Shown here: positions 30,246 to 38,682 of the stretch, one piece after another | Layout of the letters: every line of letters begins with the position of its first letter | Numbering within the stretch: position 1 is the stretch's first letter | From: Ruminobacter amylophilus | GTDB lineage: Bacteria; Pseudomonadota; Gammaproteobacteria; Enterobacterales; Succinivibrionaceae | Assembly (NCBI RefSeq): GCF_900115655.1 | Contig: NZ_FOXF01000007.1 | Span: 1-64,000 of the forward strand | Length of the DNA stretch: 64,000 nt | Direction: 5' to 3' | The notes under the pieces: model-generated | What the model was told of the DNA's origin: nothing | Databases searched by the model: none | What the model saw: the letters and a program-made list of their open reading frames with translations, nothing else | Made by a program: the position numbers and the translations under genes

Positions 30246-32514
30246 CTAAGATTCTTTCAAATTCAGCCAGCGGCAGCGGTGCTGAATAATAATATCCCTG
30301 ACAGTATTCACATCCCAGATCCCTGAGAATATTTCTCTGATCAATGTTTTCGACGCCCTCCACCAGACTGTGGATACCGAAATGCTTGGTTATCTGAATA
30401 ACATCACTCACCAGCATTACGTCAGGTGAATTGCGGTTGTTCACATCTATCTTGTCCACAAATGACTTATCAAGCTTGATGGTATCAAACGGATAAAGAG
30501 AAATGTTTGACAGACATGAATATCCGGTTCCGAAATCATCCATGGAAAGCTTGAAACCAATCTTCTTCAGCTCATTCAGAATTTCCAGAACCGTGTCCTG
30601 ACTGTCAATGGTTGATGATTCAGTGATTTCAATGTCTATGTATCGGATGATGTCCTCGTATCCCCTGATACGCTCCTTAAGATCCCTTAACAGATTAGGG
30701 TTACGGAACTGAACCTGAGAGAAATTAACGGATATAGGCACCAGTCTGTACCCTAAATCCTTCCATTTCTTCAGCAGATCAAGGATGGACACGAAAATAA
30801 AATTATCTATGTTGGCAATTGAACCGTTCTTTTCAAAAACCGGTATAAACTGTCCCGGAGGCAGCAGACGCTGCAGCTTGTAGTTCCACCTGATCAGCGC
30901 TTCGGCACCTGACAGTCTGTTGGTATTAAGATCATACTTAGGCTGCAGGTACACCAGAAATTCACCGTTATAGATGGCGGGAATAAGCTCCTTCTCCAGA
31001 TTGTTCTGACGGATAATCTCCTCCTGCATTTCAGGTACGAAGAAGACTATCGAATTCCGGGAAACATTCTCATCCTCATGGTCATACAGGGCTATGCTGC
31101 ACTTGTCCATGATGTCGTCTATGTTTGACGGCATTGATGAAGCCGTAAAGCTGCAGACACCGGCCTTGAACAGTGAACGGTACTCGATACCATCAATGGA
31201 CTGGGCGCTTGCGAACAGTTTTCTCAGAATTATCTCAACTTCTGATTTGCTTTCCGCTCTGATAATGGCGTAATAGCTGTTGTTACCCTTATAAGGAGTG
31301 AATGAGGAGTTTTCCATGTGCTTCATGCATGAAGCCAGCTTCTGCTCGAAACGATTGGTTATTTCTGTACCGTAAAGATTATGTAGGATGTGGAAATTAC
31401 TGATGATAACCGTAGCCAGATAATATTCTTCTATTTTGTTCTGATAGGTTGATTCGTAGACTTCTTCGTAGTTGGCTCTGAGATTTACTCTGTTTGGAAG
31501 GCCGGTGAATTCATCAAAATAAGCCAGGTTGTATACTTTCTTTCTGTTGCTTTCCACCGTATATTCGTAATAAACAAGGAGGATTGTAAGAATGACCATG
31601 GTACCTATAATCAGGAAGCCGAACATGGTCATAATGGCTCTTATCTTGTCATCCAGCTCCGACGCCGGAATCATGTATACGAAACTCCATCCGTCATAAG
31701 GAAGCTTGATAATGGACATGTAGTGAGCCGGCAGACCGTTCCCCTGAAATACGTACAGATTGTCTATTACCTGATTCTGAATCTGCTTCTGACGGATACT
31801 GATGTTGTTTTTTTCCCTGGCGCTGTCCAGCAGTTCCCTTACAGTGTATTTCGGAAGCAGGCGGTTCTGAGTCTTTTCGTTGATATGCACGACGTCGTAC
31901 ATGTTGTACAGGAGGAAGCTCAGGGAGGAATTAACCCCGTCGTTGTACAGGGTATACTTGTTGAAGTATCTTATCAGCTCGTCACCAGTGGCCTTTATGT
32001 ACAGAGCATAGCGGACATAACTCTGATTCACGTACACGGGAACGGCAATCAGAACGTCGTAATTGCCGCCGTACTTGGACACGGTAACAGTTACCACGGT
32101 CTTTCCCACATAAATCTTCTTTAATTTGGCAATATCCTGATCATCAAGTTTGAAACCGTACAGAACTTCACCCTGAAGATCGGTAATACCTATGTCGAGG
32201 AATCCTGATACTCTGGTGATGTCGTTGATTGTTTCCGCTGTTCTGGCGGAACCTATGTAGTCACCTTTGGATATGCTTTTTGAAATACTCAGAGAGGCAA
32301 GATTGAGAACGCTTATAATACGGTTGAAATTGTGATTGACGGCTTCAAGTTCGCCCTTTGACTTCAGCACTATCTGCTGTTTGAGCGCGCTGACCATGAT
32401 TTCTTCAATCTTGTATTTATAGACAAAAGAAACCGAAATCATGGTGAACACCAGCACCACGATTATAAACAGTGACTGTCTGTAGTTTTTTAATTCAGCG
32501 AACCTTCCGAGCAT
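30214..32514 (-). CDS. dCache / degenerate GGDEF / intact EAL c-di-GMP phosphodiesterase
   Basis: 766 aa. TM1 (about 13-33), periplasmic dCache-like sensor (about 40-280), TM2 (about 295-318), GGDEF-fold domain (about 335-480) whose active motif has become KGNNSYY (about 413), and an EAL domain (about 505-755). The EAL domain keeps the expected catalytic set: AEALIRW, the Asn in SVNFSQVQF, EITES, MDDFGTGYS, KLDKSF, VEGVEN and CQGYYYS. It should therefore hydrolyse c-di-GMP, with the GGDEF part at most regulatory. First gene of an operon with two BMP-type periplasmic proteins. Confidence 0.88.
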   Translation of the reverse strand: MLGRFAELKNYRQSLFIIVVLVFTMISVSFVYKYKIEEIMVSALKQQIVLKSKGELEAVNHNFNRIISVLNLASLSISKSISKGDYIGSARTAETINDITRVSGFLDIGITDLQGEVLYGFKLDDQDIAKLKKIYVGKTVVTVTVSKYGGNYDVLIAVPVYVNQSYVRYALYIKATGDELIRYFNKYTLYNDGVNSSLSFLLYNMYDVVHINEKTQNRLLPKYTVRELLDSAREKNNISIRQKQIQNQVIDNLYVFQGNGLPAHYMSIIKLPYDGWSFVYMIPASELDDKIRAIMTMFGFLIIGTMVILTILLVYYEYTVESNRKKVYNLAYFDEFTGLPNRVNLRANYEEVYESTYQNKIEEYYLATVIISNFHILHNLYGTEITNRFEQKLASCMKHMENSSFTPYKGNNSYYAIIRAESKSEVEIILRKLFASAQSIDGIEYRSLFKAGVCSFTASSMPSNIDDIMDKCSIALYDHEDENVSRNSIVFFVPEMQEEIIRQNNLEKELIPAIYNGEFLVYLQPKYDLNTNRLSGAEALIRWNYKLQRLLPPGQFIPVFEKNGSIANIDNFIFVSILDLLKKWKDLGYRLVPISVNFSQVQFRNPNLLRDLKERIRGYEDIIRYIDIEITESSTIDSQDTVLEILNELKKIGFKLSMDDFGTGYSCLSNISLYPFDTIKLDKSFVDKIDVNNRNSPDVMLVSDVIQITKHFGIHSLVEGVENIDQRNILRDLGCEYCQGYYYSAPLPLAEFERILGEDKIFEDWR

Positions 32515-33220
32515 TTAAAATCTTTTTTTCTTTGTTCTTTATAATAGTATTAACAGGAATCTCCAATCCGTGCATCAAATTCCCGTATGTATTTGTACAT
32601 GTCACCTGTACCTGCTTTCCGTCAATGCCGTCGCCGCACAGAAAACCGTCTGCCCTGAATTATCATGAACACCATGAAAAAAACATCAGTATTTCACGGC
32701 TGTCTTCTGGCACGTCAATCCGGATACCAGATCCCGTTACGGAAAACGCGTTATTTACAACATCCTCACGCCTAGAATACATTATATTTTTAATAAATAA
32801 TCTGATTTAAGATACATTTATTCAAAATAATTGAAAAATTCATACGAATACAGACTATTTCGTCACCGATAAACGACTATTTTTCTCATATTGGAAAAAA
32901 TAATTTTTATGTTACAATGAGCGAACGTCAGAGGACTGCGCTCCTCCGGCGTCACAAGAGGAAGAACAGTTCCGGTTTTTACCCGAACAGACATCTTCCG
33001 AATAATTAAAAAATTTTTATCTTCAACTAAACAAAGAAAGAAATGCAATAAGCCTTTACATGTCTTCATCTTTTTTTAGGCAGACCGTCAGGACTGCTTC
33101 CAGACTTTCCCGCTGGGAAATTCAGAAAAATGAAGTTTCATAAAACGGAATGCCGTATCGTAAAGACAGAAAACAACAACGCACTTTGCATAAACTTTAA
33201 ATAAGTAATAAGGACCCATC
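32515..33220. other. Divergent intergenic region between the EAL operon and metK
   Basis: About 705 bp with no supported gene. Minus-strand -10 TATAAT at 32781-32786 (weak -35) may serve the EAL operon with a leader of about 270 nt. The metK promoter is listed separately; its leader runs about 300 nt. Confidence 0.45.
32892..32919 (+). promoter_or_regulatory. Candidate metK promoter with long leader
   Basis: TTGGAA, 16-bp spacer, TACAAT, then a leader of about 300 nt to the metK ATG. The leader starts with a GAGGA/TCCTC hairpin. I see no tandem MetJ boxes and no recognisable SAM riboswitch core. Confidence 0.5.
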
Positions 33221-34369
33221 ATGTCATATTTATTTACTTCAGAATCAGTATCTGAAGGACATCCTGATAAAATTGCCGATCAGATTTCTGATGCGGTACT
33301 GGATGAAATTCTCAAACAAGACAAATTTGCTCACGTAGCATGTGAAACCTTTATTAAGACCGGTATGGTTCTCGTAGGCGGCGAAATCTCAACTACCGCC
33401 TGGGTAGACATTGAGGCTCTTGTAAGAAAGGTTGTATGCGACATCGGCTATAACCATTCAGATATGGGATTTGATGCCAACTCCTGCGCCGTGCTGAATG
33501 CCATCGGCAAACAGTCTCCAGACATCAATCAGGGTGTTTCACGTGAAAATCCAAAGGATCAGGGTGCCGGTGACCAGGGGCTGATGTTTGGTTTTGCCTG
33601 TGATGAAACCGACGTGTTCATGCCGGCTCCTATTACCTATGCGCACCGTCTGATGAAGAGACAGGCTGAAGTACGTAAGAACGGCACTCTCAAGTGGCTC
33701 CGTCCTGATGCAAAGAGCCAGGTAACCTTCGTCTACAATGACGACGGTTCAATCGAAGGTATCGACACCATCGTTATTTCAACACAGCATGACGAAACAG
33801 TTACCAACAAGGAAATTCATGAAGGTGTCCGTGAAGAAATCATTAACAAGGTAATCCCTGAAAAGTGGCTTACCGCCAACACCAAATACTTCATCAATCC
33901 TACCGGTCGTTTCGTAATCGGCGGTCCTATGGGCGACTGCGGTCTGACCGGCAGAAAGATCATTGTTGACACCTACGGCGGCTACGCCAGACACGGCGGT
34001 GGCGCATTCTCAGGCAAGGATCCGTCAAAGGTGGACAGAAGTGCCGCCTATGCGGCAAGATACGTTGCCAAGAACGTGGTAGCGGCAGGTCTTGCCAAGA
34101 AGTGTGAAATTCAGGTTTCATACGCAATCGGTGTTGCCGAACCAGTATCACTCTCAGTAAACACCTTCGGTACCGGTATCATTTCCGAAGCCAAGCTTGT
34201 GGATATCATCAGAAAGACTTTTGACCTGAGACCTTACGGTCTGATTGAAATGCTCAATCTCAAGAGACCTATCTATCTTCCAACCGCAAGTTACGGTCAC
34301 TTCGGTCGTGAAGAATTCCCTTGGGAACAGATCGACAAGGCTGAAGTACTCAGACATCTGGCTAAGTAA
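33221..34369 (+). CDS. metK: S-adenosylmethionine synthetase
   Basis: 382 aa. Makes SAM from methionine and ATP. Signatures: [20 protein letters not shown] at the N terminus, the nonapeptide-like [10 protein letters not shown] (about 117-126), and the phosphate-binding [19 protein letters not shown] (about 259-277). AAGGA lies 6 nt before the ATG. Monocistronic with a perfect terminator. Confidence 0.98.
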   Translation: MSYLFTSESVSEGHPDKIADQISDAVLDEILKQDKFAHVACETFIKTGMVLVGGEISTTAWVDIEALVRKVVCDIGYNHSDMGFDANSCAVLNAIGKQSPDINQGVSRENPKDQGAGDQGLMFGFACDETDVFMPAPITYAHRLMKRQAEVRKNGTLKWLRPDAKSQVTFVYNDDGSIEGIDTIVISTQHDETVTNKEIHEGVREEIINKVIPEKWLTANTKYFINPTGRFVIGGPMGDCGLTGRKIIVDTYGGYARHGGGAFSGKDPSKVDRSAAYAARYVAKNVVAAGLAKKCEIQVSYAIGVAEPVSLSVNTFGTGIISEAKLVDIIRKTFDLRPYGLIEMLNLKRPIYLPTASYGHFGREEFPWEQIDKAEVLRHLAK

Positions 34370-34388
34370 ATCTTAAATACCTGAAATT

Positions 34389-34418
34389 AACATGGGGCGG
34401 GTAACCGCCCCATGTTTT
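34389..34418 (+). terminator. metK intrinsic terminator
   Basis: AACATGGGGCGG and CCGCCCCATGTT form a 12-bp stem with a GTAA tetraloop, followed by TTCATT. Confidence 0.85.
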
Positions 34419-34560
34419 CATTATGGGTTCCGAAAATAAATTCACTCGCAGAGACCATCTTCCTCAGACTTTCCGATCTGCTGATCAATTTTCCTGAAAC
34501 AGCGTGATTCCATGTCAGTCATGAATACAGCACCGCTGATTACGTCTTCCGTAAGAAACA

Positions 34561-34601
34561 AAAAAAGTGTCCGCACATACTATACGTCCGGACACTTTTT
34601 C
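34561..34601. terminator. purC terminator (bidirectional)
   Basis: AAAAAGTGTCCG pairs with CGGACACTTTTT around an 11-17 nt loop, giving T runs on both strands; 22 nt beyond the purC stop. Confidence 0.88.
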
Positions 34602-34622
34602 TTAATACGTCGTTACTGAAAC

Positions 34623-35570
34623 TTACTTCTTAAGGTAAGCGTTTACGTTGTTTTCGATTCTGGCAAGCAGGTCACTGTCAGATGACTTTTCAAGCTTTTC
34701 ACCGATAATGTTTTCGTAAAGTTCAAGATAACGTTCAGAAATTGAATTTACGATTTCCGGAGTCATTTCAGGAACCTTCTGACCTTCCTTACCCTGGAAG
34801 CCGTTGCTCATTAACCATTCACGTACGAATTCCTTTGAAAGCTGCTTCTGAGGTTCACCCTTGGCAAATCTTTCTTCATAACCGTCCTTGTAGAAGTAGC
34901 GGCTTGAATCAGGAGTATGGATTTCGTCCATCAGATAGATTTCACCGTTGTAGGTACCGAATTCGTACTTGGTATCAACGAGGATAAGACCTCTCTTTTC
35001 AGCAATTTCAGTACCGCGCTTGAAGAGAGCAAGAGCATACTTTTCAAGAACAGCATATTCTTCAAGAGTTGCAAGACCCTTGGCAAGAATTTCTTCCTTG
35101 GAAATGTCTTCATCGTGAAGACCTAATTCAGCCTTGGTGGTTGGAGTGATGATTGGTTCTGGGAACTTCTGGTTTTCTCTCATGCCTTCAGGAAGCTTAA
35201 CACCGCAGATTTCACGAACACCGCTCTTGTATGCTCTCCATGAACTGCCGCAGAGGTAACCGCGAACAATCATTTCAATAGGGAAACCCTTACACATAAC
35301 ACCAACAGTTACCATTGGATCCGGAGTTGCCAGTTTCCAGTTAGGACAGATATCAGCGGTTGCGTCAAGGAACTTGGCGGCAATCTGATTCAGAACCTGC
35401 CCCTTGAATGGAATTCCTTCAGGGAGAATAACGTCGAAAGCGGAAATTCTGTCTGTAGCAACCATTACCAACTTTTCATCGTTGATATTATAAACATCAC
35501 GAACCTTGCCGTGATAAACACTCTTCTGTGAAGGAAAAACAAATTCGGTATTAGTTAATGCTGAAGCCAT
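34623..35570 (-). CDS. purC: SAICAR synthetase, long Bacteroidota-like form
   Basis: 315 aa ligase of purine synthesis joining CAIR and aspartate. Motifs: [61 protein letters not shown], and [13 protein letters not shown]. Enterobacterial PurC is about 237 aa; this protein has the longer form with the extra C-terminal segment [19 protein letters not shown], which I recall as near-identical in Bacteroides PurC. That suggests horizontal acquisition. The neighbours are unrelated to purine synthesis. No clear ribosome-binding site. Confidence 0.96.
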   Translation of the reverse strand: MASALTNTEFVFPSQKSVYHGKVRDVYNINDEKLVMVATDRISAFDVILPEGIPFKGQVLNQIAAKFLDATADICPNWKLATPDPMVTVGVMCKGFPIEMIVRGYLCGSSWRAYKSGVREICGVKLPEGMRENQKFPEPIITPTTKAELGLHDEDISKEEILAKGLATLEEYAVLEKYALALFKRGTEIAEKRGLILVDTKYEFGTYNGEIYLMDEIHTPDSSRYFYKDGYEERFAKGEPQKQLSKEFVREWLMSNGFQGKEGQKVPEMTPEIVNSISERYLELYENIIGEKLEKSSDSDLLARIENNVNAYLKK

Positions 35571-35773
35571 AATTTATAACTACCTATTCAATCAAAACAC
35601 GGAGTCTTATCTCAACTAGATGATAACGACACCAGATAAAAAAGAGACCATACGGTAATACTGTCTGAGTATTCTTCATAGGCTTTTCCGGAAAAACCGG
35701 GCCATCCGGACTTCTGACCGAACAGTCATCCGGGACGGTATTCCTCTGACCTATGACGGGTACCCGTCACATC
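35571..35773 (-). promoter_or_regulatory. 5' leader of purC
   Basis: About 200 nt between the predicted start site and purC. It carries a CCGG.TTTTTCCGG-type hairpin near 35685-35700; no known purine riboswitch core is recognised. Confidence 0.35.
35754..35769. promoter_or_regulatory. Perfect 16-bp palindrome just downstream of the purC promoter
   Basis: TGACGGGTACCCGTCA is perfectly palindromic with no loop and lies at about +4 to +20 relative to the predicted start, a typical operator position. It does not match the enterobacterial PurR box. Confidence 0.5.
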
Positions 35774-35779
35774 CCTATA

Positions 35780-35808
35780 TTAATAGGTGATAGTTTATTC
35801 TTTTTCAA
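35780..35808 (-). promoter_or_regulatory. Candidate purC promoter
   Basis: Minus-strand -35 TTGAAA (35803-35808), 17-bp spacer, -10 TATTAA (35780-35785). Confidence 0.55.
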
Positions 35809-35844
35809 TTTGCATATCAAGTTCAAATATAGACATCAGACTTA

Positions 35845-35875
35845 ACAAAAAGCCACCGTATAAAAACGGCGGCTT
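35845..35875 (-). terminator. Terminator of the DUF5718 gene
   Basis: On the minus strand AAGCCGCCGT pairs with ACGGTGGCTT, followed by TTTGTT; 63 nt beyond the stop. Confidence 0.8.
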
Positions 35876-35937
35876 CACGAATGTCACTGCTGTCCGAAGG
35901 CCTGATACGGACTTCGGACCAGGCATGAATATGCTTT

Positions 35938-36774
35938 TTAAACAGCCTTCTGCGCAAGAACGCTGATGTTTTCCTCGGCAAAGCTGTCGGTTTCGACCAT
36001 CTTGAGTATTTCAGCTTCAGAATAGCTTTCATGATAAACAACCACATAGCTGGTATCACCCGGCTTGAGGAAATGAGTTTCACCGTATTCTGTGTAACGG
36101 GTTGCACCGATGCTTATCAGAGCCTGCTGAGGCTTGCCGCAGTCAAGAAGGTATTCATGAATGTTTTCAGCCGGACCTTCATCCTTCTGGTTGTTCATCT
36201 TGTCCACAATCCAGTTGAGGAGAGTGTCATACATGTAGCTGTAGTCTCTGGCAGCGCTGTTTACACCGTATACGTTAACCACCCCGTCACGCTTGAGGAA
36301 GCAGGCAATCCGGTATGAGGAAATAACGCCGTCGGCAGTAAAGCTGTCAAGAGCAATCACATTTGAACTGAAGCCCTTGCTGGCAGCGCCCCAGTTTTTC
36401 TTTTCACTGATCTTCCTGGCACCGGGACGTCTGATTGAGCAGTCATTGTAAGCCCCGAAGGCTACCGGCCTGAGAGATTTAACCTGGTCTCCTTCATATT
36501 CAATATCACAAAGAATACCAACTTCAGGTTCAATCTGATGATTTTCCGCAATGGTTCCGGAAATATCCACTCTGTCTGAGGATATAGGATAGGTATGTAA
36601 AAAGGTATCCAGTCTGCTTTCGGCACATGCAGGCAGATAGAACGGGAAAATAGCCTTCGGAGCCTTCACGTCCTTTACGGCCACATTTCTGAAATCCGAT
36701 GCCTCTCCGGCCTGTTCAAGATGACCGGTAAAATTGCCGGCTACGCCAAGACCGATAACTTTCTCTAAATTCAT
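35938..36774 (-). CDS. DUF5718 family protein
   Basis: 278 aa cytosolic protein with the N-terminal family stretch VIGLGVAGNFTGHLEQAGEA and KAPKAIFPFYLP, which I recognise as DUF5718. Function is unknown to me. Around residues 70-180 it has PEVGILCDIEYEGDQV and NCS/W-type segments faintly recalling fumarylacetoacetase-type folds, but I would not assign an activity. GGAG lies 6 nt before the ATG. Monocistronic between purC and rsmE. Confidence 0.7.
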   Translation of the reverse strand: MNLEKVIGLGVAGNFTGHLEQAGEASDFRNVAVKDVKAPKAIFPFYLPACAESRLDTFLHTYPISSDRVDISGTIAENHQIEPEVGILCDIEYEGDQVKSLRPVAFGAYNDCSIRRPGARKISEKKNWGAASKGFSSNVIALDSFTADGVISSYRIACFLKRDGVVNVYGVNSAARDYSYMYDTLLNWIVDKMNNQKDEGPAENIHEYLLDCGKPQQALISIGATRYTEYGETHFLKPGDTSYVVVYHESYSEAEILKMVETDSFAEENISVLAQKAV

Positions 36775-37018
36775 TTTTTACTCCAATAACCGCCGTCACC
36801 TGTCCGGGAACAGAACCGTCCGGAGCAGGATGTCTCCTGCAGGTTCAAAATATCGTTCAAAAAGGTCTTCATGCTCAAATTACTTGCACAAAAACACAGC
36901 CAATAATGTACAATTAGTCTGTAAAACTATTGCATGATAATATCAAAAATTGACTGCTACCGCAGTGAATTTTTTTATTCTATGAGAATACTGGGTAAAA
37001 ATACGGACACGACATTTT

Positions 37019-37750
37019 ATGAGAACCGTGAGAGTATACGACAATCAGCCGCTGCAGCTTAATTCCCAAGTGACTTTGGGCAGTGATGCATTCAACCATG
37101 CCATTAAGGTACTGCGCATGGAAATCAACGATCCACTGACCGTATTCAACGGTGACGGAAACGATTATCAGGCCGTTATCACATCCATTCAGAAAAAATC
37201 AGCAGACATCAGGGTAACGGGAATTCAGAAAAAGGATAACGAATCCCCTATCAGAATCCATCTCGGCCAGGTACTTAGCCGCGGAGACAAAATGGATTTC
37301 ACCGTACAGAAGTCGGTGGAGCTCGGAGTCAACGTGATAACACCTCTGGTATCCGAACGCTGCGGCGTAAAGCTGAATGACGAACGCAGTCAGAAAAAAC
37401 AGGAAACACTGCAGAAAATCGTCATCAGTGCCTGTGAACAGTGCGGCCGTGCGGTAATTCCAGAAGTAAGACCGCTGATGTCTCTCGAGGAGTTTCTGCA
37501 GGAAAACACCGCAGATGACGAACTCAGGGTAACCATGAACCCTTATGCCGACACCAGATTCAAAGATCTTCCTCAGGCCGGAAGCTACCGTCTTCTCGTC
37601 GGGCCAGAAGGCGGTTTTACTGATGAAGAGGTTGAGCTCAGCATTAAATCTGGATACCGTGACGTTCTGGCAGGACCGAGAATTCTCAGAACCGAAACAG
37701 CGGCTCTGGTGGCCATAAGCATAATACAGTCCTGCTTCGGAGACATCTGA
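37019..37750 (+). CDS. rsmE: 16S rRNA m3U1498 methyltransferase RsmE
   Basis: 243 aa SPOUT-class methyltransferase. N-terminal PUA-like domain (about 1-70) and C-terminal knotted domain with VQKSVELGV, LLVGPEGGFTDEEVE and GPRILRTETAALVA, the SAM-binding knot. Starts without a clear ribosome-binding site. queF follows after 72 nt on the same strand and is probably cotranscribed. Confidence 0.95.
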   Translation: MRTVRVYDNQPLQLNSQVTLGSDAFNHAIKVLRMEINDPLTVFNGDGNDYQAVITSIQKKSADIRVTGIQKKDNESPIRIHLGQVLSRGDKMDFTVQKSVELGVNVITPLVSERCGVKLNDERSQKKQETLQKIVISACEQCGRAVIPEVRPLMSLEEFLQENTADDELRVTMNPYADTRFKDLPQAGSYRLLVGPEGGFTDEEVELSIKSGYRDVLAGPRILRTETAALVAISIIQSCFGDI

Positions 37751-37822
37751 GACAAAAACACAAGGATAACCACAAGAAACACCTGACGCCGGAGTGTCAG
37801 ACGTTAAAAACAGGAAGAAGCA

Positions 37823-38662
37823 ATGATTTCAGAAGATATTTCCCAGATTTCAAAAAATCTTGTACTTGGCAAAAAAACGGCATACGAAACTCATTACAAT
37901 GCCGGGCTCCTTCAGACAGTTCCGAGATCTCTGAATCGTGACACTCTGGACATACGTACTCCATTCTTCGGTTATGACGTATGGCATCACTACGAAATTT
38001 CATATCTGAATTTCAGAGGCAGACCGGAGGTGGCTGTGGGAATCATCTACGTTCCGGCCGATTCCGAATGCATTGTCGAATCAAAGTCACTGAAGCTGTA
38101 TTTCAACAGTTTCAACATGACCCGCTTTCTCAGTCTTGAAGCAGTCAGAAGCACCGTGGAAAATGATTTAAGCAGGGTTCTCGGAACGGAAATCCGCGTT
38201 GAGATGTACCGACCTTCCGACGTTCCCCAGTCTTTTGCCATCGGGAAGCCTGATGCCGAAAGTCTTGACGAACTTGACATTACCGTTTCCGAATACACCA
38301 TTCATCCGGATTTCATAAGTCAGAGCAGTGACGGGGAAATCATTACAGAAGCCCTGAAATCAGATCTTCTGAAATCAAACTGCCTTATCACCGGACAGCC
38401 TGACTGGGGTACGATATACATCAAATATACGGGAAAAAAGATAAACCACGAAGGACTGTTGCAGTATATTATATCTATGCGTACCCACAACGAGTTCCAT
38501 GAACACTGCGTGGAAAGAATTTTTACCGACATAGCCAACAGATGTGAAGTGTCCTATCTTGAGGTAAGGGCTTTTTACACCAGACGCGGAGGAATCGACA
38601 TAAATCCGGTCAGGGCAACCGTTAATCTTCCGCACAGCTCACTGCGTCTGATTCGCCAGTAA
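37823..38662 (+). CDS. queF: NADPH-dependent 7-cyano-7-deazaguanine reductase, long form
   Basis: 279 aa tandem-domain (bimodular, enterobacterial) QueF, which reduces preQ0 to preQ1 in queuosine synthesis. The NADPH-side motif ESKSLKLYFNSFNMTRF lies in the N-terminal half. The catalytic half has SNCLITGQPDWGTI (Cys about 187, Asp about 194) and HNEFHEHCVERI. AGGAAG lies 5 nt before the ATG. The next gene follows after 20 nt. Confidence 0.96.
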   Translation: MISEDISQISKNLVLGKKTAYETHYNAGLLQTVPRSLNRDTLDIRTPFFGYDVWHHYEISYLNFRGRPEVAVGIIYVPADSECIVESKSLKLYFNSFNMTRFLSLEAVRSTVENDLSRVLGTEIRVEMYRPSDVPQSFAIGKPDAESLDELDITVSEYTIHPDFISQSSDGEIITEALKSDLLKSNCLITGQPDWGTIYIKYTGKKINHEGLLQYIISMRTHNEFHEHCVERIFTDIANRCEVSYLEVRAFYTRRGGIDINPVRATVNLPHSSLRLIRQ

Positions 38663-38682
38663 CAACCAGCAGGGTTTTAGTT

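Noticed and set aside
32863-33069. 68-codon minus-strand frame opposite the metK leader
   Set aside because: Antisense to a likely leader RNA, no ribosome-binding site, no recognisable similarity.
32920-33220. Known SAM riboswitch in the metK leader
   Set aside because: No SAM-I, SAM-II or SAM-III core could be recognised by eye.
34442-34556. Short minus-strand frame (from ATG: MTDMESRCFRKIDQQIGKSE, then a few more residues) between metK and the purC terminator
   Set aside because: No ribosome-binding site, only about 26 codons from the ATG, and placed beyond the purC terminator. It has coding-like composition and could be a gene scrap, but nothing supports expression.
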